Below are positions 10,901-18,600 of a stretch of 64,000 bases of DNA, piece by piece (the first letter of the stretch is position 1; each line of letters begins with the position of its first letter). Made by a program: the position numbers and the translations under genes. This DNA comes from DATIUV01 sp049322755 (GTDB lineage Bacteria > Pseudomonadota > Gammaproteobacteria > Burkholderiales > UBA6910): assembly GCA_049322755.1 (NCBI GenBank), contig JBMOQX010000040.1:15446-79445 (forward strand), read 5' to 3'. Under the pieces are notes generated by a model. That model did not search any database. It was not told where the DNA came from and saw nothing but the letters and a program-made list of their open reading frames with translations.

Positions 10901-13900
10901 GCGTGTCGTCGTCGCCGTCGCCGGAGAGCAGATCCGCGCCCGCGCCGCCGGTGACGTAGTCCGCGCCGTCGCCGCCATAGGCGGTGTCGTCGCCTTCGCC
11001 GGCGTCGGCGAAATCGTCGCCCTCGCCGAGATCCACGAGGTCGTCGCCCGGCAGCGCCAGCACGATGTCGTCGCCGCCCAGCGTGTAGATGACGTCGTCG
11101 GCCGAGGTGCCCTCGATCACGTCCGCATCCGGCGTGCCGCTCAGGTCGAACCCGAGCGCGGCGATCAGCTCCGCGGCCGTATAGCTCGCGCCGTCGGAGA
11201 AGACGAACCGCTCGATCGGCGACGAGCCCGCTGCGTCGTTGGGGTCGAAGCCCTCGATGTGGATCTCGTCGCCCGCCGCTTGCGTCTTAATCAACAGCGA
11301 TCCCAGGCCGAGTTTGACGGAGTTCAGCGTGATGCCGCCGAGCAGGTACAGGCTGTCGGTACCGCTCGAGTCGCCGAGGAACTTGGCGCCGGTGCCGAGC
11401 GAATAGAAGTACGTGTCGTCGCCGTCGCCGCCCGCCAGCCGGTCGGTCCCGAACCCGCCGTCCAGCTGGTCGTTGCCGTCGCCGCCGTCGAGCAGATCGT
11501 CGCCCAGCCCGCCGACGAGAATGTCGTCGCCGAGCCCGCCGGCGAGCTGGTCGTTGCCCTCGCCGCCTTCGAGCCGGTCGGCGCCCGCGCCGCCGAAGAG
11601 CTGGTCGTCGCCGCCGTCGCCGAACAGGCGGTCGTCTCCGTCGCCGCCGTCGAGCTGGTCCGCGCCGTGATAGGCCAAATCGAGCCCTTCATCGTCGCCG
11701 CGCAGATAGTCGTCGCCAGCGCCGCCGTCTAGGTAATCCGAGCCGCCGCCCCCGATCAACGTGTCGCTGTCTTCCCCGCCCGCAAGATCGTCGTTGCCGT
11801 GGAACTGGCCGTCGAGTTCGTTCGAAGCCGCATCGCCATGCAGGTAGTCATCGCCGGCGTCGCCCTCGATGAGGTCGCTACCGCCGCCGCCCAAGGCGAT
11901 ATCGTTGCCCTCACCGGCTTGCAGCACATCGTCACCAGCGAACTGGCCGGGGACGCGGATTGCGTTCCCGTCACCGTCGAGAACATCGTCGCCAGCCCCT
12001 CCGATCAGGATGTCCGAGCCACCTCCGCCTTCCAGGTAATCGTCGCCATCGCCGGCATCCAGAAGATCGTCGCCTTGGTAGGCCCCAGCAATGATGTCGT
12101 CGTCGGAGGCGCCATCTCCGAAGAGTTGGTCGCTGCCGTCACCGCCGAAGAGGAAATCACTGCCGCCGTTTCCGACCAGGTCGTCATCGCCGCCCTCGCC
12201 ATCCAGCACGTCATCGCCGTGGTATTCGGCGGAGAGCACACTCGTCCGCGCGTCACCGTACAGGGTGTCGTTGTCCTCGCCCCCGTAAATTTCGTCGTCG
12301 CCGCCGCCACCTTCGGCGTAGTCGTCGCCCGCCTCGCCTTCGATGTAATCGTCGCCTTGGTATTGCGCGTCGAGTTTGTCGGACGGTTCGTCGCCGTACA
12401 GCGTGTCGGCCCCGTCGCCGCCAAAAATGACATCGGAACCGCCTCCGCCGATGAGCTGATCATTGCCCGACTCGCCATCGAGATAGTCGTCGGCATGGTA
12501 TTCGCCCGGAAGATCCTCGGCACCATCATCGCCCCAGATCTTGTCGTCTCCAGCGCCGCCAAAGAGCTCATCCTCTGCGGCGCCACCAACCAACTGGTCG
12601 TTGCCGTCCCCGCCGTCGAGATAGTCCTGACCCGCATACTCCGGGGGCGTGTCCTTTAGGTCAGTGTTGTCGCCCCACAGCTCGTCTTCGCCAGCGCCAC
12701 CGTAAAGTTCGTCGCTGCCGCCTTGCCCAACCAGGAGATCGGCGCCCTCGCCGCCGGAAAGCACGTCATTGCCGTGTTCCTCGGGCCTGACGTCGCCGAT
12801 CAAGATACCGAAGCGCGTGCTGTCGCCGCTGATCCGGTCATCTCCAGCGCCGCCTTCAATGGCGTCGTTGCCGGCGCCGCCATACAGACGGTCCGAACCG
12901 TCGCCGCCGTCGATCACGTCGTCGCCATAGCCGCCGTCCACGTAGTCATCGCCCGCACCGGCGTCGACGATATCGCCTTCGTCAGACGGATCATCGACTC
13001 CGACCGACTGAATGGTGTCGACAGTGGTAAGTTCACCGTCAAGCACGACCTCGGAAGGGTAGAGCGCCCAGGTGGCGCCGATGATCTTGGCATTGGCCGG
13101 CGGCTGATACGGTGTTTCGTTCGGCCCCTTGATCCGCGTGCCGTTGTATGTGCCGCCGGCAAAGATGTAGTCGTTGCCCGCCCCACCCAGAATGTGGTCC
13201 CGCCCCGCACCGCCGGAGAGCAGGTCGTCGCCCGGGCCGCCATCGATGGCGTCATCGCCGTTGTAACCGGCGATGCCGTCGTTGCCATCGCCGCCCGAGA
13301 GGTTGTCGTTGCCACCTGAACCGAAGAGCACGTCGGCGAACCCTGGCTGGGCTTGGCCCGTGGTCACGACGTTGCCATAGGAGTCGTACTCGTAGTCGCC
13401 ATCGTTATTGACGAAGGGCTTCTGATCGCCAGTGACTTGAAAGGTGGTTTGGCCGTCTTCGGCGGGCGTGTCATCCAGGTCGATACCCAACTGACCCGCT
13501 TGCCAGTTCTGGATCCGCATGCCGTCGCCCTGCCCGCGACGTGAAATGACCAGGTCCGTTCCGCCATCGCTGTTGTCCACCAACGTAAACGTGAACTGCT
13601 TGTCATCGGAAATCCAGGAGCCATCGGCGAGTTTTTTTCCGCCGGTGAGCGTCTGGCCATCGACCTCGATGCTGCCTTGCCCATCTTCGTCGCGGATCAC
13701 ATCGACGCCATCGCCAACCGAGAAGCGGTAGGTGTCGTTGCCGGCGCCGCCTTGCAGCTGGTCGCTGCCCTTTCCGCCGATCAACGTGTCATCGCCGGCT
13801 TCGCCGAGGAGCTTGTCGTTGCCATCGTCGCCGCGCAGCGTGTCGTTGCCATCGCCCCCAACAAGTTGATCTTTGCCCGGGCCGCCATACAGGATGTCGT

Positions 13901-15173
13901 CGCCGGCGCCGCCGCGCAGCACATCGTCCCCCGCGAGGCCGTCCAGCGTGTCATCGCCCCCGCCGCCAAACAGATAATCCCCCTCCGCCGTGCCAATGAG
14001 GGTGTCGCTTTCCTTGGTGCCGAACACCAGGTGGTAATCGGACAGGGCCCACTGGGCGGAGAGTTTCTCGAGGAGGTTGAGTTCGCCCTCGTCGGCGCTG
14101 CCACGGTACTCGGCCCAGGCATCGGTGGCCGCCTTGGAGCCGAATATGCCACCAATGATGGCTCCGCCAATGGCCAGCGCCCCCAGCACCGGCGCGCTGA
14201 TCACGACGCCCGCCGCCACCGCAGCCCCGGCGGCAATCGCGACCACGGTGCTGCCGATCGCCGCCCCCGCCGCCGAGGCGGCCGCGTCAAGCGCCCACGC
14301 TTCCATGATCTTGCGGGCTTCTTCGGTGTCGCCGTTCTCCGCGGCGTTGGCGGATTCGCTGAGCGCTATGCCAAACAAAAGCGCGGAGCCGGCCGTTCCC
14401 AACCTTCTCAGCACACCGCGGGCGCCGGCCTTGATCTTTCCAGCTTCCGCCTCGGTTAGACCGTTCTCCCAGAAGTCCTTGAAACGCTGCACGGCCACGG
14501 GATTGTTCTTGATGTACTCCTGGGTATCCAAAATGTCCCGTTCGAGAAAATCGCCGACGTTAACTGATTCGGGGACGCCCCCCGTCGAAATGACTCTGAA
14601 GCCGCCATAGCCGGCATGTTCCGCCGAAGCATGGGTCACGAGTTTGAGCGCATCGCTAAAACCCATATTCTTCAGGTCGGCAACAGGAATCCCCTCGACA
14701 TGGGTGATTCGGCTGCCATCCGCCAGCGCCTTCTTGAGTTCCGTCAGCACAAAAGCCGAGTCAGGCTTCGGGGAAAACGCCAACACCCTCACCTCGCCGA
14801 CAGTGTCGGCCACAAAACGCGCTGAGGCGTGAGCCCAGGGGCCGTTGGAACCGTTGTAGAGCAAGCTGGTGTCGCCGCCAGTGAGCGCCAGCCACTTCTT
14901 TTGAAATTCCGGGTCCCCTAGAAACTGTCCGACATGGGTTTTATTGAGTACGCGGATGTCGGCATCGTCATCGATCATCCGCCTGATGTAGTCGTTGCTG
15001 TCCACGCCATTTATTTGCCCGCTATACAGCAAGGTCACAGATCCTTGGGTGTAGTTGGGCGCAGCATCCAACGACACTTGGGCCGCCAAGTCCATCAACT
15101 GCTTGGTGGTGTATGTGTTACCTGGTGCGGTCAGTTTGGCCAGTTCGTCAAGGGCTTGATCCAGAGTGAGCAT
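4923..15173 (-). CDS. Giant RTX/VCBS-repeat secreted protein (3416 aa)
   Basis: A probable type I secreted calcium-binding surface or extracellular protein. No classical signal peptide is seen. Residues 1-260 are a unique N-terminal domain. Residues about 265-350 are hydrophobic and Ala/Gly-rich. Residues about 384-2500 are dense GGxGxDxLx RTX nonapeptides, with longer spacers of the type NVEELxLxG...GTGNxLDNxIxGN. Residues about 2514-2858 carry cadherin-like VCBS repeats linked by NDAPVA motifs. A dystroglycan-type cadherin domain (about 2858-2955) and a His/Asp/Gly-rich linker (about 2990-3090) precede a second RTX block. The C-terminus ends in IMEFV. The ATG at 15173 follows AAGGAGA at good spacing and lies 2 nt after the upstream stop. 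No enzyme domain is recognised, so an adhesin or matrix role is likely. Confidence 0.9.
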   Translation of the reverse strand: MLTLDQALDELAKLTAPGNTYTTKQLMDLAAQVSLDAAPNYTQGSVTLLYSGQINGVDSNDYIRRMIDDDADIRVLNKTHVGQFLGDPEFQKKWLALTGGDTSLLYNGSNGPWAHASARFVADTVGEVRVLAFSPKPDSAFVLTELKKALADGSRITHVEGIPVADLKNMGFSDALKLVTHASAEHAGYGGFRVISTGGVPESVNVGDFLERDILDTQEYIKNNPVAVQRFKDFWENGLTEAEAGKIKAGARGVLRRLGTAGSALLFGIALSESANAAENGDTEEARKIMEAWALDAAASAAGAAIGSTVVAIAAGAAVAAGVVISAPVLGALAIGGAIIGGIFGSKAATDAWAEYRGSADEGELNLLEKLSAQWALSDYHLVFGTKESDTLIGTAEGDYLFGGGGDDTLDGLAGDDVLRGGAGDDILYGGPGKDQLVGGDGNDTLRGDDGNDKLLGEAGDDTLIGGKGSDQLQGGAGNDTYRFSVGDGVDVIRDEDGQGSIEVDGQTLTGGKKLADGSWISDDKQFTFTLVDNSDGGTDLVISRRGQGDGMRIQNWQAGQLGIDLDDTPAEDGQTTFQVTGDQKPFVNNDGDYEYDSYGNVVTTGQAQPGFADVLFGSGGNDNLSGGDGNDGIAGYNGDDAIDGGPGDDLLSGGAGRDHILGGAGNDYIFAGGTYNGTRIKGPNETPYQPPANAKIIGATWALYPSEVVLDGELTTVDTIQSVGVDDPSDEGDIVDAGAGDDYVDGGYGDDVIDGGDGSDRLYGGAGNDAIEGGAGDDRISGDSTRFGILIGDVRPEEHGNDVLSGGEGADLLVGQGGSDELYGGAGEDELWGDNTDLKDTPPEYAGQDYLDGGDGNDQLVGGAAEDELFGGAGDDKIWGDDGAEDLPGEYHADDYLDGESGNDQLIGGGGSDVIFGGDGADTLYGDEPSDKLDAQYQGDDYIEGEAGDDYAEGGGGDDEIYGGEDNDTLYGDARTSVLSAEYHGDDVLDGEGGDDDLVGNGGSDFLFGGDGSDQLFGDGASDDDIIAGAYQGDDLLDAGDGDDYLEGGGGSDILIGGAGDDVLDGDGNAIRVPGQFAGDDVLQAGEGNDIALGGGGSDLIEGDAGDDYLHGDAASNELDGQFHGNDDLAGGEDSDTLIGGGGSDYLDGGAGDDYLRGDDEGLDLAYHGADQLDGGDGDDRLFGDGGDDQLFGGAGADRLEGGEGNDQLAGGLGDDILVGGLGDDLLDGGDGNDQLDGGFGTDRLAGGDGDDTYFYSLGTGAKFLGDSSGTDSLYLLGGITLNSVKLGLGSLLIKTQAAGDEIHIEGFDPNDAAGSSPIERFVFSDGASYTAAELIAALGFDLSGTPDADVIEGTSADDVIYTLGGDDIVLALPGDDLVDLGEGDDFADAGEGDDTAYGGDGADYVTGGAGADLLSGDGDDDTLVGDEGDDTLDGGAGADTMQGGVGDDFYLVDDSADQVIELDGEGRDIVAASADFALSGSTEVLELIGAAAAGTGDASDNLIYGNAQNNVLAGLAGDDEIYGRFGDDRIDGGDGNDVLHGEEGNDTVLGGEGDDYLTGGDGDDILDGGAGNDWLQGLVGNNQLFGGGGADLLDGGTGNDILDGGDGDDKLHGGDGSDLLLGGDGSDWLDGGYGDDVLRGGAGDDVLMSGAGTNELQGEAGEDTYLIADSDDVVIEAADEGVDTVITAQDYTLSDNVERLVLTGFDDLTGTGNTLDNEITGNDGWFTRLFGGAGNDILSNAAYLDGGEGADTMTGRANSDTEYFVDDARDQVIETDWYSRDAVYSSVTYTLASGVEVLTLVGAVAVDGTGNSLSNVINGNDAANVLTDLVGYDSLYGNGGDDTLIAGDYGNWLDGGSGADTMAGGGGDDYYVVDDAGDVAIEETGSGYDVVLASVDHTLADNVEELSLQGFENLSGAGNDLDNRIYGNDGDNLLSGLGGYDELYGYWGNDTLLGGADGDYLDGGAGDDLMAGGDGDDFYVVDSSGDQVVEEAGGGRDFVEASASFVLGENVEDLALLGDFADDPDVVTLDGTGNPLANWIQGNDGDNVLEGLGGDDDIDGGAGDDSIFGGDGDDNLYGGTDALYNDGVGGDEGDYGGYYDEYGGSDYGGGTTLLAQNDDLIHGGEGDDWIDGGSGNDELYGDDGNDTLFGGYDGIETGDGDYLGNDDTLDGGAGDDELDGGSGNDFLYGGDGADYLYGGDDGYLNDRNDDFLDGGAGIDTLAGGMGDDTYIVDGVMEFLPPPPPPDDCDIGTGDEEPAPRVIVTADTVIENPGEGYDVVYSSVSLALPDNVEELIFTGDTDLGVIGNADFNFILGNAGNNRIDGGGADDWMEGGAGDDLYYVDSAGDTVLEFDGEGTDTVRAYIDGYRLGANVENLDLTAGIATGYGNQLGNVIRGNAVANAIFGEGGDDLINGAGGDDQLFGGTGDDTYFFVRGGGQDLVFDETGDDRLLLVDIAVDEVALSRAGDDLVLDFGLGDRVTLTRWFFADNGIETLAFCGGPEFSAEVLRQSVENRAPMAVADAAMVKEDAVLEVAGSVLANDGDPDPGATLTVTTPGVTASPYGTLVLEAHGGFSFVLANDDPAVQALGEGEVETVVLAYGVSDNDPFNPLSGGSELTISIAGTNDAPVALGESGAVQEDGDLIAEGTVLANDSDVDRGTVLTVAAPGVFATALGELALAADGAYVYQLDNAAAQALRGGEVVEERFDYEAFDGLVGSAATLTIAVTGANDAPVAGDDAASVKEDGPLVASGNALANDSDPDRDTVLTVTTTGAFAGVYGSLALASDGSFCYTLDNGLETVQTLGEGQTLVETFAYTVMDDDALDPLAAAADIVIEITGSNDAPFLVTPLADVELEAHEVFGIEVPADAFADIDLGDTLAYAAALADGTALPDWLTFDASTLMLSGEAPPSPDAPLEIRVTATDLFGATASDVFLLSVDACDGHTIVGTARNDYLLGTACDDTIDGGRGGDTMVGGLGDDMYYVDQVCATGKGNEGVGNGEDPPPPGHDDNWNDGPGTSPGNPGSKGGQGKGKRAAGVHGSSHDDDEHSDGEHHHHAGGCDDDHGGHGGHGSGDDCDGHRSKGCGGECVSDLVVEQADEGFDRVFASVNFRLPAHVEALYLTGAATDGWGNAGDNAVWGNAGGNALYGEDGSDYLYGGDNRDKLYGGAGNDILDGGAGNDELRGDAGRSALLGNSGEDALYGGDDSDFLAGGRGDDRLSAGSGSDVVAFNRGDGRDSVEFARNDGRGDTLSLGGGIRYADLGLRKSGSDLVLDAGCGDELVLEDWYKGVCTVTTLQVIAEAMAAFDATSSDPLLNRKVQTFDFAGLADEFDAARKGDSRLAAGWSVAHVLGQFHLAGRDDAALGGDLAYGYGRQGTLSGVAVDAAQRTLGDPAFGSQGQPLQPPAGLQDGIMEFV
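5900..6200 (-). other. His/Asp/Gly-rich linker within the giant RTX protein
   Basis: About 100 codons (residues about 2990-3090) very rich in His, Asp, Gly, Ser and Lys. They include runs such as HDDDEHSDGEHHHHAGG and DDHGGHGGHGSGDDCDGH and several Cys. The composition is quite unlike the flanking RTX repeats and resembles metal-binding disordered linkers. It interrupts a DTMVGGLGDDMYYVDQ unit, so it looks like an insertion into an ancestral RTX spacer. Confidence 0.75.
7880..14020 (-). repeat. RTX nonapeptide array of the giant protein
   Basis: Degenerate tandem 27-bp units encoding GGxGxDxLx repeats, arranged in blocks separated by longer beta-type spacers. Each block would fold into a calcium-loaded parallel beta-roll after export. 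The low-complexity coding gives long but meaningless open frames on the opposite strand. Confidence 0.9.
11160..11700 (-). repeat. Long direct repeat, copy A (inside the giant RTX gene)
   Basis: A stretch encoding the RTX block ending in the FSDGASYTAAELIA segment. It is nearly identical in DNA to 15789-16400 in the neighbouring RTX gene, with only scattered substitutions by eye over the first ~400 bp. Here the frame continues normally into AALGFDLSGTPDADVIEG. Confidence 0.85.
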
Positions 15174-15175
15174 GA

Positions 15176-15619
15176 TCAAATCTCCTTGCCGGTCCGAGCG
15201 TCGATCAAGGTCAACTGGCAGCGCTTGTAGTCGGAAACGACCCCCCAGTCTTTATATTCACGCAACGCCTCCTTAATGTTGGCGATGGTTGCGTTATCCG
15301 GAGAAGAGTATCGGTCTCCCTTCCAAAAGCCTCTCATCTCGTATGCGATCGCGATTTCTTCCGGCGAGATTTCAGTCTGTGACAACCGATTTGTGCCAAA
15401 CACGTAATACCCCTTGCGATCGACAAATGCCCAAAGACTGTGGTTGGCCTCCTCAATTTCTCGCCCCCCACCTTTGTAGAACAGCACCATGTCGCGCTCG
15501 CGGTCTACCGTCCATTTGTCGTGCTTGCTGTGTCCGGTACGTAACGTTTCCCGCGCCTTCCTGAAAAATTCTGAAGCCTCCTGTTCCAGTGGCGGGACAT
15601 ATTCGTTCTTGAAAGCCAT
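15176..15619 (-). CDS. Hypothetical protein between the two RTX genes
   Basis: A 147-aa soluble protein, not recognised. The ATG at 15619 is preceded by GGAG at good spacing; the frame extends further upstream but without a better site. It is charged, with no signal peptide, no Cys cluster and no membrane segment. Visible features are an aromatic central part (SLWAFVDRKGYYVFGTN) and a C-terminal KEALREYKDWGVVSDYK. It ends 2 nt before the start of the giant RTX gene, so the two are probably translationally coupled. Position suggests a dedicated partner such as a chaperone, an immunity factor or a modifier, but nothing in the sequence proves this. Confidence 0.75.
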   Translation of the reverse strand: MAFKNEYVPPLEQEASEFFRKARETLRTGHSKHDKWTVDRERDMVLFYKGGGREIEEANHSLWAFVDRKGYYVFGTNRLSQTEISPEEIAIAYEMRGFWKGDRYSSPDNATIANIKEALREYKDWGVVSDYKRCQLTLIDARTGKEI

Positions 15620-15666
15620 GGCCTTTCTCCGTAGTTCAATCCCGGTACTCGTCAATGCGGCGGCGC

Positions 15667-18600
15667 CTATACGACCGTTCTGCATTGATCCTCAGGTTTA
15701 TGCAATCGTTGGGGGCAGACAAGAACTCGCTTCTCGCCTGTTCGCGTCGGATTCAGGGCTCCCACGCTCATGCCCACTTGCCGCGCATCGGCGATCAGCT
15801 CCGCGGCCGTATAGCTCGCGCCGTCGGAGAAGACGAACCGCTCGATCGGCGACGAGCCCGCCGCGTCATTGGGGTCGAAGCCCTCGATGTGGATCTCGTC
15901 GCCGGGCGCCTGCGTCGTGATCAGCAGCGATCCCAGGCCGAGTTTGACGGAGTTCAGCGTGATGCCGCCGAGCAGGTACAGGCTGTCGGTGCCGCTCGAG
16001 TCGCTGAGGAACTTGGCGCCGGAGCCGAGCGAATAGACGTATGTGTCGTCGCCGTCGCCGCCCGCCAGCCGGTCGGTCCCGAGCCCGCCGTCCAGCTGGT
16101 CGTTGCCGTCGCCGCCGTCGAGCAGGTCGTCGCCCAGCCCGCCGATGAGGATGTCGTCGCCGAGCCCCCCGGCGAGCTGGTCGTTGTCCTCGCCGCCTTC
16201 GAGCCGGTCGGCGCCGTCGCCCCCGTCGAGCAGGTCGTCGCCGAAACTCCCCGCGAGCTGGTCGTCGCCCGTGCCGCCGAAGAGCTGGTCGTCGCCGAAA
16301 CTCCCCGCGAGCTGGTCGTCGCCCGTGCCGCCGAAGAGCTGGTCGTTGCCGGCGTCGCCGAACAGGCGGTCGTTTCCTTCGCCGCCATCGAGGTAGTCGT
16401 CATCGCCCTCGGCCAGGTCGCCGCCGATGTCGCCGATCAGCTCGTCGTCGCCCGCGCCGCCGATCAGCGTGTCGCGCCCGCGGAAGCCCACCAGCACGTC
16501 GTTGCCGTCACCGCCGTCCAGGTAGTCGTCACCCCGCAGCGCGACGTCCACGTCCTCGGCGTCGCCGAAGAGCTGGTCGTCATCGTCCCCGCCGATCAGC
16601 GTGTCGGAGCCGCCGCCGCCCATGAGGACGTCCTCGCCGGCCTCGCCGTCGAGGAAGTCGTCGCCGGCGAGGTTTCCCGGCGTGTCGGACGCCTCGCCGG
16701 CCAGGGTGTCGTCGCCCTCGCCGCCGTAGAGAATATCCGCGCCGCCGCCGCCCACCAGCAGGTCGTCGCCCGCGCCGCCGTCGAGAAAGTCGTCGCCCTG
16801 CGCGGTATCCGGCGTGTCGCTCGCTTCGCCGTAGAGCTCGTCGCTGCCGTCGCCGCCATAGAGCGTATCCGCTCCGCCGCCCCCGATGAGGACGTCGTCG
16901 CCTTCCTCGCCGTCGAGAAAATCGCCGCCCTGCTTGTCGGCCGCCACGTCGGAGTTGTCGCCGATCAACTGGTCGTTGCCCGCCCCGCCGTACAGCGTGT
17001 CCGAACCTGCCGCGCCGACGAGGATGTCGTCGCCGTCCTCGCCATCCAGATAGTCGTCGCCGGCGAAGTCGTCGCCGCCGTCGCCGAACAGTTGGTCGTT
17101 GCCGGCGCCGCCGAACAGCGCATCGGAACCCTGGTTGCCTTCCAGGATGTCGTCGCCGTCGCCGCCGTCCAGGAAGTCCGCGCCGTGGAACTCCGCGGCC
17201 AGCGAGTCGGTGGAGTTGTCGCCGACGAGGACGTCGTTGCTGCTGCCGCCGAGCAGCGTATCGTCGCCGCGATCGCCGAACACCACGTCGGCGTCCGTGC
17301 CGCCGTCGGCGAAGTCATCGCCCGCGCCGCCGAAGATCCAGTCCTCGCCCGCGCCGCCGATCAGCCGGTCGCCGTCGCCGTCAGCCGCCGTCGAAACGCT
17401 CGCGTTCAGGAACGTGTAGCGGTAGGTCGTGGCATCGCCGTTGGCGATCACCTCGCGGCTCACGCCCCAGCTGCGCTGGACGAAGCTGCGCTCGTCGTCG
17501 CCGACGAGGATGTCGTTGCCGCCGCCGCCGACCAGCGTGTCCGCCCCGCCGCCGCCGAGCAGCGCGTCGTTGCCCGCGGTGCCGATCAGCTGGTCGCGGC
17601 CGGCGCCGCCATCCAGCCAATCGCCCTTGAGCCCGCTGGCCGCCTGCGCCTCGCCTCGGACCATCGCCTCGTCGAGCGCAGTTTCAACGTCGCCGAAGAT
17701 CAGGTCGTCGCCGTCGTCCCCGGCGAGCAGGTCCTGCCCGTCGCCGCCCTGGATCTTGTCGTTGCCGGCGCGCGCATCGACGATGTCGTCGCCCGTACCC
17801 GCCGTGACCCACGAGCCTCCTTCGCCCAGCGTCAGCTCGTCGTCGCCGTCCCCGGCGTCGATCACGTCGTCGCCGCCGCGATCGGCGATGATCGTGTCGT
17901 CCCCGCCGCCGGACTGGATCAGGTCGTTGCCGGCGCTGTCGTAAAGCGTGTCGTCGCGGCCTGGCTGCGCCTGGCCGGGATCGGTAATGACATTGCCGAG
18001 GTCGTCCGCCTGCCTCTGCACGCCGTCGGCCGCCGGATCGAAATCGATCGGGGCGAGATCGCCGAGGATGGTGCGGGTGGTTTCCGGGACGGTCGCAAAG
18101 CCTTCGTCGATGGCGTCGAATTCGATAGACAAGCTATGCGAAGCCGGCGTCGCCCCGGAGCCGGGATCAGCCTCGAGGAAGGTTGCCGTCAAGCTGAGAG
18201 TGGCATCGGCGTCCACGTCACCGACGCTTTGCAACGCAAACGTGAGCTGTGTCTGCCCTTGCGCTAGCGCGATTTCCAGATCGCCGCCAGCGAAGGGGAG
18301 AAACCGATCTCCCGTCACAATACCGAAAGCCGTGGTGTCGCCACCGTTGAGCGACAGACGGATCGCCTCACCCTCGGCCGCGGCGGTGTTCAGGAACACG
18401 CTGACCGTCTTGCCCTGGCCCTCGGCGAGCGCCGTGGCGGGATCGGTCGGGGCCTCGTGCCCCAGATCGGTCATCCAAGGATTTACTGCGGTGGCGTCGC
18501 GCACCTCGATCTTGGCCTGTCGGGCGAAGCTTAGACTCAGCGCGCCGTCGGCTTGCTCGGCGGTCGGCAGCCGGAAATTCTCAACGATGATGACGTTACC

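Noticed and set aside
5109..11732. A 2207-codon open frame on the plus strand opposite the giant RTX gene, and an 870-codon one at 15655-18267
   Set aside because: They arise because the RTX nonapeptide codons read without stops on the other strand. Their products are Val/Ala/Arg low-complexity, with no ribosome site and no family features.
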